DNA of 64,000 bases. Source: Phycisphaerae bacterium. GTDB taxonomy: Bacteria; Planctomycetota; Phycisphaerae; UBA1845; Fen-1342. A program made the position numbers and the translations under genes. Under the pieces are notes generated by a model. That model ran no database searches. It saw nothing but the letters and a program-made list of their open reading frames with translations, and had not been told where the DNA came from. This document shows, piece by piece, positions 16,878-26,700 of the stretch (positions within the stretch are counted from its first letter, which is position 1; each line of letters begins with the position of its first letter). The stretch is from assembly GCA_022072445.1 (NCBI GenBank), contig JAJVHV010000003.1, positions 289,466-353,465 of the forward strand, in the 5' to 3' direction.

Positions 16878-19417
16878 GGCGGCGATGACTCCAGGCGGAA
16901 GGGTTTGCGCTGGGCGTAGAGCGCTCGCCGGCCGGCGAGCCGCTCGCGCAGCGCGCTGTCGCCCGACTCTCCCGCCAGCCGCAACGCTTCGTCGAGCGTG
17001 CTGAGGGCGTCGTCGAAGCTGCCGGCGGCGGCTTGAGCGGCGGCCAGCGTATCGAGCACCTGCGGGGTCGAACCGGCGATGCGGCGGGCCTCCTGAGCAT
17101 GCTGGAGGGCGGCGGCGGGATCGCGGAACGCATCGTCTGGGCAGACCGCCAGCAGCCAGCCGAGATTGTTGTGCAACGAGGAATCTTCGGGCAGCGCCTC
17201 GACGCCGCGCTTCAGTGCCGCGATGGCCTGCTCGAACTGGCGAAGCTCGATCAGCGTGTCGGCGAGTGCGTCCCAACCGCCGGGAACGCGCGGGTTGAGC
17301 CGCAGGGCCTCGTTCAGCTCGGGCAGTGCGTCGGCGGGCCGGCTCAGGCGGCGCAGCGCGTCGGCGATCCGCACGCGCGTGATCGGGACGTTGGGCGCCA
17401 AACGCCGCGACAGCTCCAGTTCGCGGAGCGCCTCGTCGGGTTTGCCGAGCAGCAGGAGCACTTCGCCGCACTGCCGGCGGATGGGTGCGCCGTCGGGGGC
17501 GAGCTCGACGGCCCTGGCGAGTTCGGCCCGGGCGGCGGGTTCATCGTTGCGGCGGGCGAGGATTTCGGCGATCTGGACGTGAGCGAGCGGGAGATTCGGG
17601 TCGAGCCGCAGAGCCTGGCGGTTGTGCTCCAGCGCGGCATCGAGGTCGCCTCGGCCGGCCAGCAGCCGCGCCAGAAAGACGTGCGACTGGGCGAAGACCG
17701 GCGGCACGTCGATCGCGGCGCGATAGTGCTGCTCGGCCTCGTCGATCTGGCCGAGCATTTCGAGCGTCAGGCCGAGATTGGTGAGCGTCCGACCGTCGCG
17801 CGGGTTGGAGCGCAGCGCGACGCGAAAGTGCTCGGCGGCCTCGCTGAGCTTGCCGCGCGACCAGAGGATGTTGCCGAGATTGGCGTGCGCCCAGGCGAAC
17901 GAACCCCCCTGCTCGCCGGTCTGCGCGAGAATCTGACGGAGCGTGGCTTCGGCGGTGCGCATGTCGCCGGTGCGCATCAGCCACATGGCGTGGCTGGTGA
18001 GTCGAATCTCGTCGGCGCGGTCCATCGGGTTGATGCCGACGGGTTCGAAGAGCGCCATTTCGCCGGCGCTGTCGGAGGGCTGCGAGGCGGCGTCGCCGCC
18101 CGAGGCATAGCCCAGCGCGCCGAGCGCCTGCTGGGCCGCCGGCGTGACGGCGAGGCGCGCCGATCCAGCAGCGCGGACCGGCGGCGACTGCTCGATCAGG
18201 GCGCGGAGCGCGGCGCGCATTTCGGCGACGCGTGCAGGCTGTCCCGCGGCCACGTCGGCCACTTCGCCGGCATCGGAGGCGACGAGGTACAGCTCGGGCC
18301 GCGGCGCGTGGATGTACTTCCAGCCGCCACCGCGGAGCATGCGCAGGGCGGCGTAGCCGTAGTTGTAGAACCCATAGAGCGATTCGCCATAGGCCGTCAG
18401 GCCGGGATCGGCGGCGCCGTCGCGCGTGGCCGGTAGAAGCGACACGCCATTGGCACCGGACAGCGGGTCGCCGCCGAGAAAGTCGAGAATGGTGGGCGCG
18501 ATGTCGGCGGTGCGCACTTGCCAGGGAATCCGGCGGCCAGCGGGCAAATGGCCCGGTCGCCACAGGACGAGCGGCACGCGCATCGTGGTGTCGTAGATGA
18601 ACGCGGAGTGTGTCTCCTCGTTGTGTTCAAACAGTCCCTCGCCGTGGTCGGCGGTGACGACGACGAGCGTGCGGTCCAGCACGCCACGCCGCTGGAGCGC
18701 GTCGAGGATGCGTCCGATCTGGGCGTCGACGTAGGCGATTTCGGCCAGGTATGGATCGCGCTGCCGGGCGGCCCACTCGGCAGGCGCTTCCCAGGGGCGA
18801 TGCGGGTCGAAGAAGTGGACGAAATGGAAGAAGGGCCCGGCCGCGTCGCGCGCGATCGACTCGATCGCGCTGTCGGCGACCTCAGCGGCCGGCCGCTCGA
18901 CGAACGCCTGGCGGGTCGAGGCGCGGGCCCGGTCGCGGGCGGTTTGAATGTCGTTGTAGACCTCGAAGCCCTGGTTCAATCCGAACTCGCGATTGAGCAC
19001 GAAGGCGGCGATTTCGGCCGCGGTCGCATAGCCGCGGGCATGCAGCACCTCGGCCAGCGACTCGTTTTCGGCACGAAGCTGGAAGCTGCCGTTGTCGCGC
19101 ACACCGTGCACGAACGGCCACGTGCCGCACAGCATCGTGGCGTGCGAGGGCAGCGTGATGGGGACGGCGGAGCTGCACTGCTCGAAGAGCACGCCCTCGC
19201 GCGCCAGGCGGTCAATGTGCGGCGTGGGGTCGCCGGCCTGGCCGTAGCAGCCCAGGCGGTCGGCGCGGGTGGTGTCGAGCGAGATCAGCAGCACGTTCAT
19301 GCCTTCGCCACGCCGCGGCAGGTCGGGCACGCGGCTGCACCCGGCGGCGGCGATCGCCCCCAGGGCGCACAGTCCGCGCAGCAGTCGTATGCCGTGATCG
19401 TGGCGCTGAAGTCGCAT
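16874..19417 (-). CDS. sulfatase-superfamily lipoprotein with C-terminal TPRs
   Basis: The start at 19417 has AAAGG six bases upstream and gives a lipoprotein signal with lipobox AAGC (C27). Residues 41-420 are an alkaline-phosphatase/sulfatase-type domain: metal site SLDTTRAD (D48), then PITLPSHATM where true sulfatases have CxPSR, and TADHGEGLFEH further on. Here T88 replaces the formylglycine cysteine and His replaces the arginine, so phosphate or phosphonate ester hydrolysis, or another transfer, is likelier than classic sulfatase activity. Residues 480-840 hold about nine TPRs. The enzyme would sit on an envelope membrane with the TPRs binding partners. It is coupled to the zinc-ribbon membrane protein by an ATGA overlap. 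Confidence 0.85.
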   Translation of the reverse strand: MRLQRHDHGIRLLRGLCALGAIAAAGCSRVPDLPRRGEGMNVLLISLDTTRADRLGCYGQAGDPTPHIDRLAREGVLFEQCSSAVPITLPSHATMLCGTWPFVHGVRDNGSFQLRAENESLAEVLHARGYATAAEIAAFVLNREFGLNQGFEVYNDIQTARDRARASTRQAFVERPAAEVADSAIESIARDAAGPFFHFVHFFDPHRPWEAPAEWAARQRDPYLAEIAYVDAQIGRILDALQRRGVLDRTLVVVTADHGEGLFEHNEETHSAFIYDTTMRVPLVLWRPGHLPAGRRIPWQVRTADIAPTILDFLGGDPLSGANGVSLLPATRDGAADPGLTAYGESLYGFYNYGYAALRMLRGGGWKYIHAPRPELYLVASDAGEVADVAAGQPARVAEMRAALRALIEQSPPVRAAGSARLAVTPAAQQALGALGYASGGDAASQPSDSAGEMALFEPVGINPMDRADEIRLTSHAMWLMRTGDMRTAEATLRQILAQTGEQGGSFAWAHANLGNILWSRGKLSEAAEHFRVALRSNPRDGRTLTNLGLTLEMLGQIDEAEQHYRAAIDVPPVFAQSHVFLARLLAGRGDLDAALEHNRQALRLDPNLPLAHVQIAEILARRNDEPAARAELARAVELAPDGAPIRRQCGEVLLLLGKPDEALRELELSRRLAPNVPITRVRIADALRRLSRPADALPELNEALRLNPRVPGGWDALADTLIELRQFEQAIAALKRGVEALPEDSSLHNNLGWLLAVCPDDAFRDPAAALQHAQEARRIAGSTPQVLDTLAAAQAAAGSFDDALSTLDEALRLAGESGDSALRERLAGRRALYAQRKPFRLESSPP

Positions 19418-19572
19418 GCCGGCCTTTCGAACGGACGACGCACTCGCGTCATGAGTGGGACAAGGATACACGACGGGCGGCCGGTTCAGCGCTTGGGTCT
19501 CGGGCGCGGCACCGATGGAGACGATCGGCGCCGCAACGTCGGGCTGGAGGGTGAACTCTGGGCGGGCAGCGC

Positions 19573-19588
19573 CTTACGGTCGCGGCTC
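19573..19588. repeat. family D repeat core at the stop codon of the propeller lipoprotein
   Basis: CTTACGGTCGCGGCTC here is identical to the core inside acs at 8671-8686. Read on the minus strand it encodes the last residues, Glu-Pro-Arg-Pro, and then the TAA stop of the NHL gene. Confidence 0.7.
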
Positions 19589-20764
19589 GGCGGGGCGCGG
19601 TTCGCGCAGATACTGGAATACCTGAATACGTCGGTTGTACGTGTCGGCGATCCAGATGCGGTCGGCGTCGTCGATGCAGATTCCCGACGGCAGCGAGAAT
19701 TCGCCCGCTCGACGGCCCGGCCCGCCGAACGCCAGCAGCAGGCGGCCGGCGGCGTCGAAGACTTGCACATTCTCAAACTGGCTGTCGAGCACGTAGACGT
19801 GGCCGTCGGAGTCGACCGCGACGTCGCGCGGCAGCGAGAAATCGCCGGCGGCGTCGCCCTTGCGGCCAAACGCGTTGCCGCCGGAGTCATCGGCGGCGAT
19901 GACTTGAACGCGAAAGTTCATCGCGTCGGCAACCAGCAGTCGCGGCGGCAAGCCGCCAATCGGGCCGGCGGCGCCGCTGAGGGCGATCCCGGCGGGGAAG
20001 TTGAACTCGCCGACGGCGTCGCCGCGCCGCCCGATCCGTCGCAGCACCCGGCCCTCGGGGCTGAACGCGACGCAAGTGTGCGCCGCCGCGTCCAGCACCC
20101 AGAGTGCAGCGCCGGCTTCGTCCCAGGTGACGGCGGCGGGGCGCGTCAACTCGCCGTGGCCGATCGAGCGCCGGAGCTGGCCGTCCCAGCCGAACAGCAG
20201 CAACTCGGCCCGCCGCGCGTCGACCACGGCGACGCCGGCGTCGGCGACGGCGACGTCGACGGGCGCCATCAGCGGCCGGTCGGAGGCGATGCGAATCGGC
20301 GACATGGTGCGGCGGCTCAGATCGAGCACATAAACGGCCGGACCGCCCGGGGCGCCGGGGTCGGCGACGGCGACGCGCGGCCAACGGGCGGCAACCGCGG
20401 CCGGGGTCACGAGGCGCTGCCGCGGCGGCGGACCTTCGACGATGGCGCCGAGCGAGGACCAGAAATCGGGCGTGACGCCCAGCGAGTCTTCGCCGACCAG
20501 CTCACCGACGTAGCGGATGCGGGGCGTATCGGGCGGCGGGGGCCAGACCAGTGGCGGTTCGAAGTCGGGAAAAATCTCGCGCCGCGCGGCGTGGCAACCA
20601 ATCACCATTGTGAGCAGCAGCGCGAGGAACGAGGTGGCGGCGGGCAGGCGGGCAGGCGTACGAGATGGGAATCTCGCGCGAGCGGCCGGCCCACCACTGG
20701 CGTGGTGGGTTCGGATCAGACCGGCACGTCCGTCCATCCGCGGCGATCGAGTCTCAGGGCTCAT
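19574..20764 (-). CDS. NHL/six-bladed beta-propeller lipoprotein
   Basis: The protein has a lipoprotein signal LLLTMVIGC with the acylated cysteine near residue 57. A proline-rich linker and then NHL-type blades follow, for example GEFNFPAGIAL, GDFSLPRDVAVDSDGHVYVLD and GEFSLPSGICIDDADRIWIAD. Propellers of this kind often accompany multiheme cytochromes and outer-membrane barrels. The ATG at 20764 overlaps the barrel stop by 11 bases, so it is the second gene of a barrel-propeller operon. Between that start and the signal peptide lies family C repeat sequence read in frame (about residues 19-42). The true start could therefore be later, at 20734 or at a non-ATG codon. The 3' end consists of a family D repeat core that supplies the stop codon. 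Confidence 0.75.
   Translation of the reverse strand: MSPETRSPRMDGRAGLIRTHHASGGPAARARFPSRTPARLPAATSFLALLLTMVIGCHAARREIFPDFEPPLVWPPPPDTPRIRYVGELVGEDSLGVTPDFWSSLGAIVEGPPPRQRLVTPAAVAARWPRVAVADPGAPGGPAVYVLDLSRRTMSPIRIASDRPLMAPVDVAVADAGVAVVDARRAELLLFGWDGQLRRSIGHGELTRPAAVTWDEAGAALWVLDAAAHTCVAFSPEGRVLRRIGRRGDAVGEFNFPAGIALSGAAGPIGGLPPRLLVADAMNFRVQVIAADDSGGNAFGRKGDAAGDFSLPRDVAVDSDGHVYVLDSQFENVQVFDAAGRLLLAFGGPGRRAGEFSLPSGICIDDADRIWIADTYNRRIQVFQYLREPRPAEPRP
20661..20709. repeat. palindromic element, family C, copy 2, plus CCCACCAC hairpin
   Basis: CGAGATGGGAATCTCGC (20661-20677) matches the copy at 13437-13453 and again is followed by CGAGC. Next to it, CCCACCAC-TGGC-GTGGTGGG (about 20690-20709) is a perfect 8-bp stem. 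Both lie inside the reading frame upstream of the propeller lipoprotein's signal peptide. Confidence 0.6.
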
Positions 20765-22868
20765 GGCGCGCCACAAGCGGGATTTCGCGGCGGAGCTTGA
20801 TCCACGCCGCCGCGCTGCCGTCGCTTGAATCGGCCAGGTCGAGCAGCTTGTACTCGACTTCGAGCAGCGCGGTGAACAGCCCGATGCGCCAGTTGAGCGA
20901 CGCGCTGACGTCGACGCCGTGGGTGATGCCGTACAGCTCGTCGTCTTCATAGCGGTAGAGGCCGGTGGCGACGGCCTCGATGCGCGGGGCGAGGGCGTAG
21001 CGATAGGTGAGGCCGGCGTCGAAGAGCGAGGTGGTCCGCGCGCCGAGGTCGTTGGTGCCTTCGAAGTTCAGGAATGAGAAGCGCGTCGTTCCGCCGAGCG
21101 ACTGCTGGCCGTCTTCGAAGAAGGTGCAGTCGGCGTTGAGGTGCAGGCCCTGATAGGGGTCGATGGAGTCGTCGTTGAATTCGTATTCGCTGCTGGCGGA
21201 CCAGCGCGGCTGGCGGTAGGCGAGGCCGGCGCGATGGCGGTTTACGCGGCGCGGCTCGAACGTGCGGAAGCGGGTCCGGTCGATGTCTTCGTCCTGGATC
21301 GAACCGGCGTAATAGGGCGTCCAGCCGCTGGTGAAGCGCTGCTCGACGCGCACGTCGACGCGATCGCGATTCAGCTCGAGGCCCTGCGAGGTGCGGTAGG
21401 TGTAGCTGACGAGCACAGTCTGATTGTCGACGATGCGGCCGGTCGGGACGCGGCGGATCGACGTGTAGCGGCCGACGCGCGTGATGACGTAGTCGCGGAC
21501 GGGGAAGTAGGTGACGCGGCGGGTGCCATCGGTGACCAGGATGCTGATCGGCACGACGTCGGTGCGGGCCAGGAAGACGGGCAGCGGGTCTTTCAGCGTG
21601 ACCGACTCGCCCATGACGACGCCGTTGCTGCCGCTGTCGTCGGCGCGCGAGTGGGTGTGGGTGTAGGTGGCGGTGGAGGAGAATCGGCCGAGGCTGTTGT
21701 CGCGATTGAACCAGAGGCTGCCGATGGCGCCCCACTCGTTCGAGTCGCCGCCGCGCTCGAGCTCCTGGCGCAGGCCGTAGAGGTCGGCGGAGCTGCCGAG
21801 GTTTTCGCAGGGCTGATGGGTGAGGCCGGCGTCGGCGCGGAAGATCTCGTGCTCGACGCCCTCGAACTCCTCGCGCAGGTACTGCCCGCGGTAGCGTGTG
21901 GCGAGCTGGTCGGTGTGCTGGAGGCGCAGTTGCGGGGCGAACTCGGCCATGTCGCGGGCCAGGTCGCCGCTCTCGTCCTGGAAGCGGGCGAGCGTGTCGA
22001 AGCGGCTGCGATGGTCCGATCCGAACTGCACGACGTGGTTGAGCGTGAGGTAGTTTCGGACCGTGTCGAAACGCGTGTCGGTGCCGGAAAACTGCTCGCG
22101 GCGGTCGTTGTACTCGTAATCGAGCCGCAGCGAGTGATACTGCGTCGGCTGCCAGGTGGCTTCGTAGCGCAGCTCGCGCGCACCGCGCTGCTCGTCTTCG
22201 TAGCGCTGCCGCGACGTTCCGTCGAGCGACTCGAACGTGTCCTCGAAGCTGAGCCGCATGGGCAGCACGCGGTCGTTGAAGAGCAAGCTGGCGCCGTAGC
22301 GCTCGCGGCGGCGGTCGAGGCTGGGCAGAAACGGGCGCGAGACGCGATCGTCGAGCTGCGACGCGAGCACGTCGATGGTGACCTTGCCGGCCGGCAGCAG
22401 CGTCAGCCGCGTGTCGTACTGGAGCAGGAAGCCGTCGGGGCTGTCGCGGCGATCGAGCCCTGCGCGGGTCTCGTGGTAATAGTCCTGATGCCAGCCGGTG
22501 CGGACGTCGAAGCGGTAAGTCGCGAAGCGCTCGTCGACCAGCGTGCCCTCGCCGTGCGCTCCGACGGTTTCCTCGAAGCTACGCGCGCTGTTGGTCTGAC
22601 GATCGCGGAACGGGTAGCCGGAGCGCGCGTCCTGGATCACCTGCCGCCGGCGCCACTCGGCGTCGAAACCCAGGTCGAAGGTCAGCTCGTCGAAGGCGAC
22701 GAGCGGCCGGCCCGCGCGGGCGCTGGCCGGCAGTTCTCCGGCGGCGGGCGACGACGCTGGTTGCGACGAGGGGCTCTGGGCGGCAGCGATGGTAGACAGC
22801 GCGCTGCACAGGCCGACGGTCAGCGCCGCGCCGATGCACCCGCTCTTCCAAGACCGTCGCTGGTCCAT
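20754..22868 (-). CDS. large outer-membrane beta-barrel protein, porin of a porin-cytochrome-like set
   Basis: This 704-residue protein has a signal peptide ending near residue 30 (TIAAAQ) and a Ser/Pro linker. Then come many alternating amphipathic strands rich in Tyr, Arg, Asp and Phe, with the paired pattern of a barrel of roughly twenty or more strands (for example YRFDVRTGWHQDYYHETRAG and LRLDYEYNDRREQFSG). Around residues 440-500 is an inserted globular strand-rich segment ending VLVSYTYR. Length and style resemble the barrel components of porin-cytochrome conduits. Its partners here are a propeller lipoprotein (overlapping downstream) and a divergent tetraheme cytochrome. No direct motif proves electron transfer, and another large outer-membrane role is possible. 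Confidence 0.7.
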   Translation of the reverse strand: MDQRRSWKSGCIGAALTVGLCSALSTIAAAQSPSSQPASSPAAGELPASARAGRPLVAFDELTFDLGFDAEWRRRQVIQDARSGYPFRDRQTNSARSFEETVGAHGEGTLVDERFATYRFDVRTGWHQDYYHETRAGLDRRDSPDGFLLQYDTRLTLLPAGKVTIDVLASQLDDRVSRPFLPSLDRRRERYGASLLFNDRVLPMRLSFEDTFESLDGTSRQRYEDEQRGARELRYEATWQPTQYHSLRLDYEYNDRREQFSGTDTRFDTVRNYLTLNHVVQFGSDHRSRFDTLARFQDESGDLARDMAEFAPQLRLQHTDQLATRYRGQYLREEFEGVEHEIFRADAGLTHQPCENLGSSADLYGLRQELERGGDSNEWGAIGSLWFNRDNSLGRFSSTATYTHTHSRADDSGSNGVVMGESVTLKDPLPVFLARTDVVPISILVTDGTRRVTYFPVRDYVITRVGRYTSIRRVPTGRIVDNQTVLVSYTYRTSQGLELNRDRVDVRVEQRFTSGWTPYYAGSIQDEDIDRTRFRTFEPRRVNRHRAGLAYRQPRWSASSEYEFNDDSIDPYQGLHLNADCTFFEDGQQSLGGTTRFSFLNFEGTNDLGARTTSLFDAGLTYRYALAPRIEAVATGLYRYEDDELYGITHGVDVSASLNWRIGLFTALLEVEYKLLDLADSSDGSAAAWIKLRREIPLVARHEP

Positions 22869-23058
22869 TTCTTGACGCCGCCGCGCCGGCGGGCAGAGAT
22901 TTTAAGTGAGGTGTCGGGCAGGCCCGGCACGGTTGACACGGGCATCGGGGCACAGCTTGCGACTCGCCGCCGCGCCGCGACTCATCATGCTGCGTGAAGT
23001 TACGCAGGCGGCCCGCATCCGTCCAGCGTGAATCGGACGTTGTGAGGATTCGCCGCCA

Positions 23059-23087
23059 TTGCCGGTCTGTGGATGCGTCCGTATGAT
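23059..23087 (+). promoter_or_regulatory. promoter for the tetraheme cytochrome gene
   Basis: TTGCCG (23059-23064) and TATGAT (23082-23087) are separated by exactly 17 bases. Transcription would start near 23094. This excludes the upstream ATGs as starts and supports the ATG at 23119. Confidence 0.55.
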
Positions 23088-23118
23088 GCGGTTCATATTC
23101 ACTGCTCGAGTGCGCCTG

Positions 23119-23790
23119 ATGCGAGCCGCTGACAAGCAAACGACGGGCCAGTCGCACGCGCGTCGTGCTGCCTGGCTCCTCGCCATCGCGGCCGGCGGCG
23201 CGCTGTTTGCCTTTGCCGCCGCGGCGCGCGACCCGGACCTCCCTCCGTCGCAATCCGACGTTTCGCGCGAACCGATGACGCTGGGCTTGCGCGGCAGCAA
23301 GCACGATTTTTCCGACAGCGCCCGCGAGCCGCGCGACCTGTGCCTGCCCTGCCACACGCCGCACATCACTGCTTCGCAGGCACCGCTGATCGTGCGCCGG
23401 GCGGCGACCACGCAGCCGCTCCGGCCGTACCAGACGGGTATCGGCGGGCTGGATGAGTCGTCGCTGCTCTGCCTGGGCTGTCACGACGGCGTGGCGGCGC
23501 CCGACGTGTACGCGGGTGCGCATGGTCTGCGATGGTCGGATCGAACGGGCGCGCCGGGCGGGCTGGGCCGACGGCGGCTGACGAGCCACCCGGTCGGCAT
23601 CGAATACCCCGCGGCGGACGCCAAGTATCATCCGGCGGCCGTCGTCACCGGCACCGCCGGGTTGAAGCTGCCGCACGGCCGGATTCAGTGCACGACCTGC
23701 CACGATCCGCACAACACGAGGCGTAACGCGGGGATGCTTGTGATCTCGAACGACGGCAGCCGGCTGTGCCTCTCGTGCCACCGGCTCTGA
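23119..23790 (+). CDS. secreted tetraheme cytochrome c with doubled CXXCH motifs
   Basis: The start at 23119 lies just downstream of a good promoter and gives a compact signal peptide (residues 1-36, ending FAAAA). Four heme-binding motifs are present: CLPCH (75-79), CLGCH (118-122), CTTCH (191-195) and CLSCH (217-221), arranged as two pairs as in the doubled-CXXCH family. A histidine that could be a distal ligand lies in THSHP-like context (SHPVG, about 157). The mature protein would be periplasmic or outer-membrane associated and carry electrons. It is divergent from the barrel-propeller operon and ends seven bases from the convergent kinase gene. Its substrate and electron acceptor are unknown. 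Confidence 0.88.
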   Translation: MRAADKQTTGQSHARRAAWLLAIAAGGALFAFAAAARDPDLPPSQSDVSREPMTLGLRGSKHDFSDSAREPRDLCLPCHTPHITASQAPLIVRRAATTQPLRPYQTGIGGLDESSLLCLGCHDGVAAPDVYAGAHGLRWSDRTGAPGGLGRRRLTSHPVGIEYPAADAKYHPAAVVTGTAGLKLPHGRIQCTTCHDPHNTRRNAGMLVISNDGSRLCLSCHRL

Positions 23791-23797
23791 GCGGGGG

Positions 23798-26700
23798 CTA
23801 CGGGGCGTTGGGCTGGGCCTGGGACGTGGCCGGCTGTGTCGATGCGATCAGGGCGGCGAGCTGCGCGCGGCGCGACTCGGCCAGCGCGGCGCGGCCCTGA
23901 CGCTCCGCGATCGCCAGCAGCCGCTCGAGCACGCGCTGCCGCTCGCGGAGCGACGTGTCGGGGTCGCCGGACATGGTGTGCTCGGCCTGCCGCAGCAGGA
24001 TTTCCGCCTCGTCCAACATCCCGAGTTCGATCAGGCAGCGGCCCAGCGCGGAGGCCGCGAACGCGGTCCGCCGGTCGCTGTCGCCCAGCGTGCCGCGGCG
24101 GATGGCGAGGGCTTCGCGCAGGAGCGGCTCGGCCTGCTCGCTGTTTCCCTGGCGGATGTGCACGTCGGCCAGCTCGATCATCGGGCCGGTCGTCTCGGGG
24201 CTGCGTTCGCCGAGCGTCTTGCGGCGGATGCGCAGCGCGGATTCGAAGAGGGCCTGTGCCTCGTCGAGCTGCCCCATGTCGGTGAGAAGCTGTCCGACGC
24301 TGCTGTAGGCGGTCGACGTCGAGGCGTGTTCGGGCCCCATGACGCGTTCGAAGCGGCGGATGACGTCGCGGCCGAGGTTGAGGGCTTCGTCGCGATGTCC
24401 CTGGTCGCGTAGCACGCACATCAGGTTGTGCATGGTGATCAGCGTGTCGGGCTGGTTCGCGCCGACGGCGCGTTTTCCGGCTTCGAGCGCATCGCGATAG
24501 AGGACTTCGGCTTCGGCGAGCCGGTCGAGGCTGTGCAGGGCGGTGGCCAGTGAGTTGGTCGCGATGATGGTCTCGGGGTGGTCGCCACCCAGCACGCGGC
24601 GCGCGTCGTCGAGCGACTGCCGCAGCAGCTCCACGGCTTCGCCGGACTTTCCACTCGACTTGAGATAGTTCGCCAGGTTCGTGCGGGCGGAGATCGTGTC
24701 CTGGTGGTCGGGGCCGTATCGCTCGCTGCTCATCGAGAGCACGCGGCGTTGCGTCTCGATGGCCTCGGCGTGCTGCCCGAGCCGCGAGAGCGCCTGCGCC
24801 AGCCCGCGGAGACTCATGATCTCCCCGTCGCGCTGATCGCCCTGCAAGGCGTGCGTGGCCGCGTAAGCCTGGCGCCACATCGGCAGCGCCTCGCGGAAGT
24901 TTCCGAGGTTGCGGCTGCAGTCGGCGGCGATGCGCAGGGCCGTCGCGTAGTTGGGGTGCTGTTCTCCAAACACGCGTCCGATCTCGGCGACCAGCCCGCG
25001 CACCACGGGTTCGGCCTCCCGATAACGGTTGCGCGACATCTGCATGCTGGCCAGGTTCATCCGCGCGACGAGCGTGTCCGGGTCGCTGGCGCCATGCACC
25101 CGCTCTCCGACCTCGACCGCCTCGCGGTAAAGCGGCTCGGCCTCATCGTAGCGCTTCTGATAATGCAGCAGGACGGCCAGGCTGTTGATGACCAGCAGCG
25201 TGTGGTTGTCGCCATCGCCGTCGAGCCGCCGGGCGAGTGTCAGCAGTTCGCGGTAGATGGCCTCGGCCTCGTCGTATTTTTTCTGCTCGGAGAGCGTCAG
25301 CGCCAGATCGGCCTGCAGGCCGCGCGTGCGGCTGCTTTCGGGCCCCAGGTCGCGTGTCGCGGCCGCGATCGCTTCGCGCAGCCCGGTCTCGGCGCGCGGC
25401 AGCTCGTTGCGGGCCCGGGCGATCGACGCCGCCGCGCCGCGCACCTGCGCGATCTGGTCGCCATGCGGCTCGTGCGCCTCGAGCAGTTCGCGGGCCCGTG
25501 TCAGGTGCGGCTCGGCCTCGTCGAGCATGCCCATCGATGTAAAGATGCGCCCGACCACGGTGCGCACGCCGGCCTCGACCTCCGGCTCGCTGCTCAAGCC
25601 CCGCCCGACTTTGCCGGCGGCGCTCTGCAACACCTGCGACACGGTCGCGTTGCGGCCCGCGGCCTTCACGTCGGCCGAACCGAGCATGTCGAGCAGAAAC
25701 TCGTTGATCGCCGCGGCCCGCCGGCCGCTCACCTCGGCGGCCCGCTGGCTTTTCTCGGCGATGCGGGTCTGCTCCTCGGCGCGAAGCTGGTTCTCGCGGG
25801 CCGTCTCCTGCGCCCGCTCGGCACGGAACCGCTGCGCCGCCTCCGCCCGCAGGGCCGTCTCGGCGTCGCCGCGGGCGCGGCTGGCCTGAACCATCCCATA
25901 GAGCGACGCCGTGAGCCCCAGCAGGAGCGCCGTCAGCACACCGGCCGCCGCCCCCAGCAGGACGCGATGCCGCCGCGCGAATCGGCTGAACTGGTACGCC
26001 AGCGTCGGCGGCCGCGCCGCGACCGGCCGCCCCTCCAGGTATCGCCGCAAGTCGTCGGCCAGGGCCGCAACCGAGTCGTAACGCCGGACGCGCTCCTTCT
26101 CGATCGCCTTCATTACGATCCAGTCCAGGTCGCCGCGCAGCACACTGCGCAGCCGATCCGGCTCCGTGCCGCGGGCCGCGGAAATCTCCGCGACGCTGCG
26201 GCGCGGCCGGTGCGGCGAGCGCGGGGGCGACTGCGACGAGCTGCCCGGCAGCGTGAGCTCCTCGGAGCTGACGCTGGCCGGCCGCGCGGGCCGCGAGCCC
26301 TTCGGCTCGGTCAGCCGCGTGCTGGGCCGCGGCGGGAGGGTCGCGCGGATCACCTGACTCACGCCCGCGACTCCCGCGCTGCGCAGCGCCATGCCATCGA
26401 CCGGCAGCTCGCCGCACAGCAGCTCATAGAGCACCACGCCCAGCGAGTACACATCCGTCCGCGTGTCGATGTCCAGGCTCGCTTCGGCCTGCTCGGGGCT
26501 CATGTACTCCGGCGTTCCGATCATGCGCCCCACCGCCGTGTACAGCGTCTGTCCGCGGTGTGGGTCGGCGGTCGCCTTGGCCACGCCGAAGTCGATCACC
26601 TTGGGCGTCGGATGGTCGTTGATCAGCGTAACCAGCAGATTGCTGGGCTTGAGATCGCGATGGATGATGCCGCGTTGATGCGCGTGCTGGATCGCGCCGC

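Noticed and set aside
16878..17471. Upstream extension of the zinc-ribbon membrane protein
   Set aside because: It overlaps the sulfatase-TPR coding sequence, is Arg/Ala rich without domains, and the ATG at 16877 fits an ATGA coupling.
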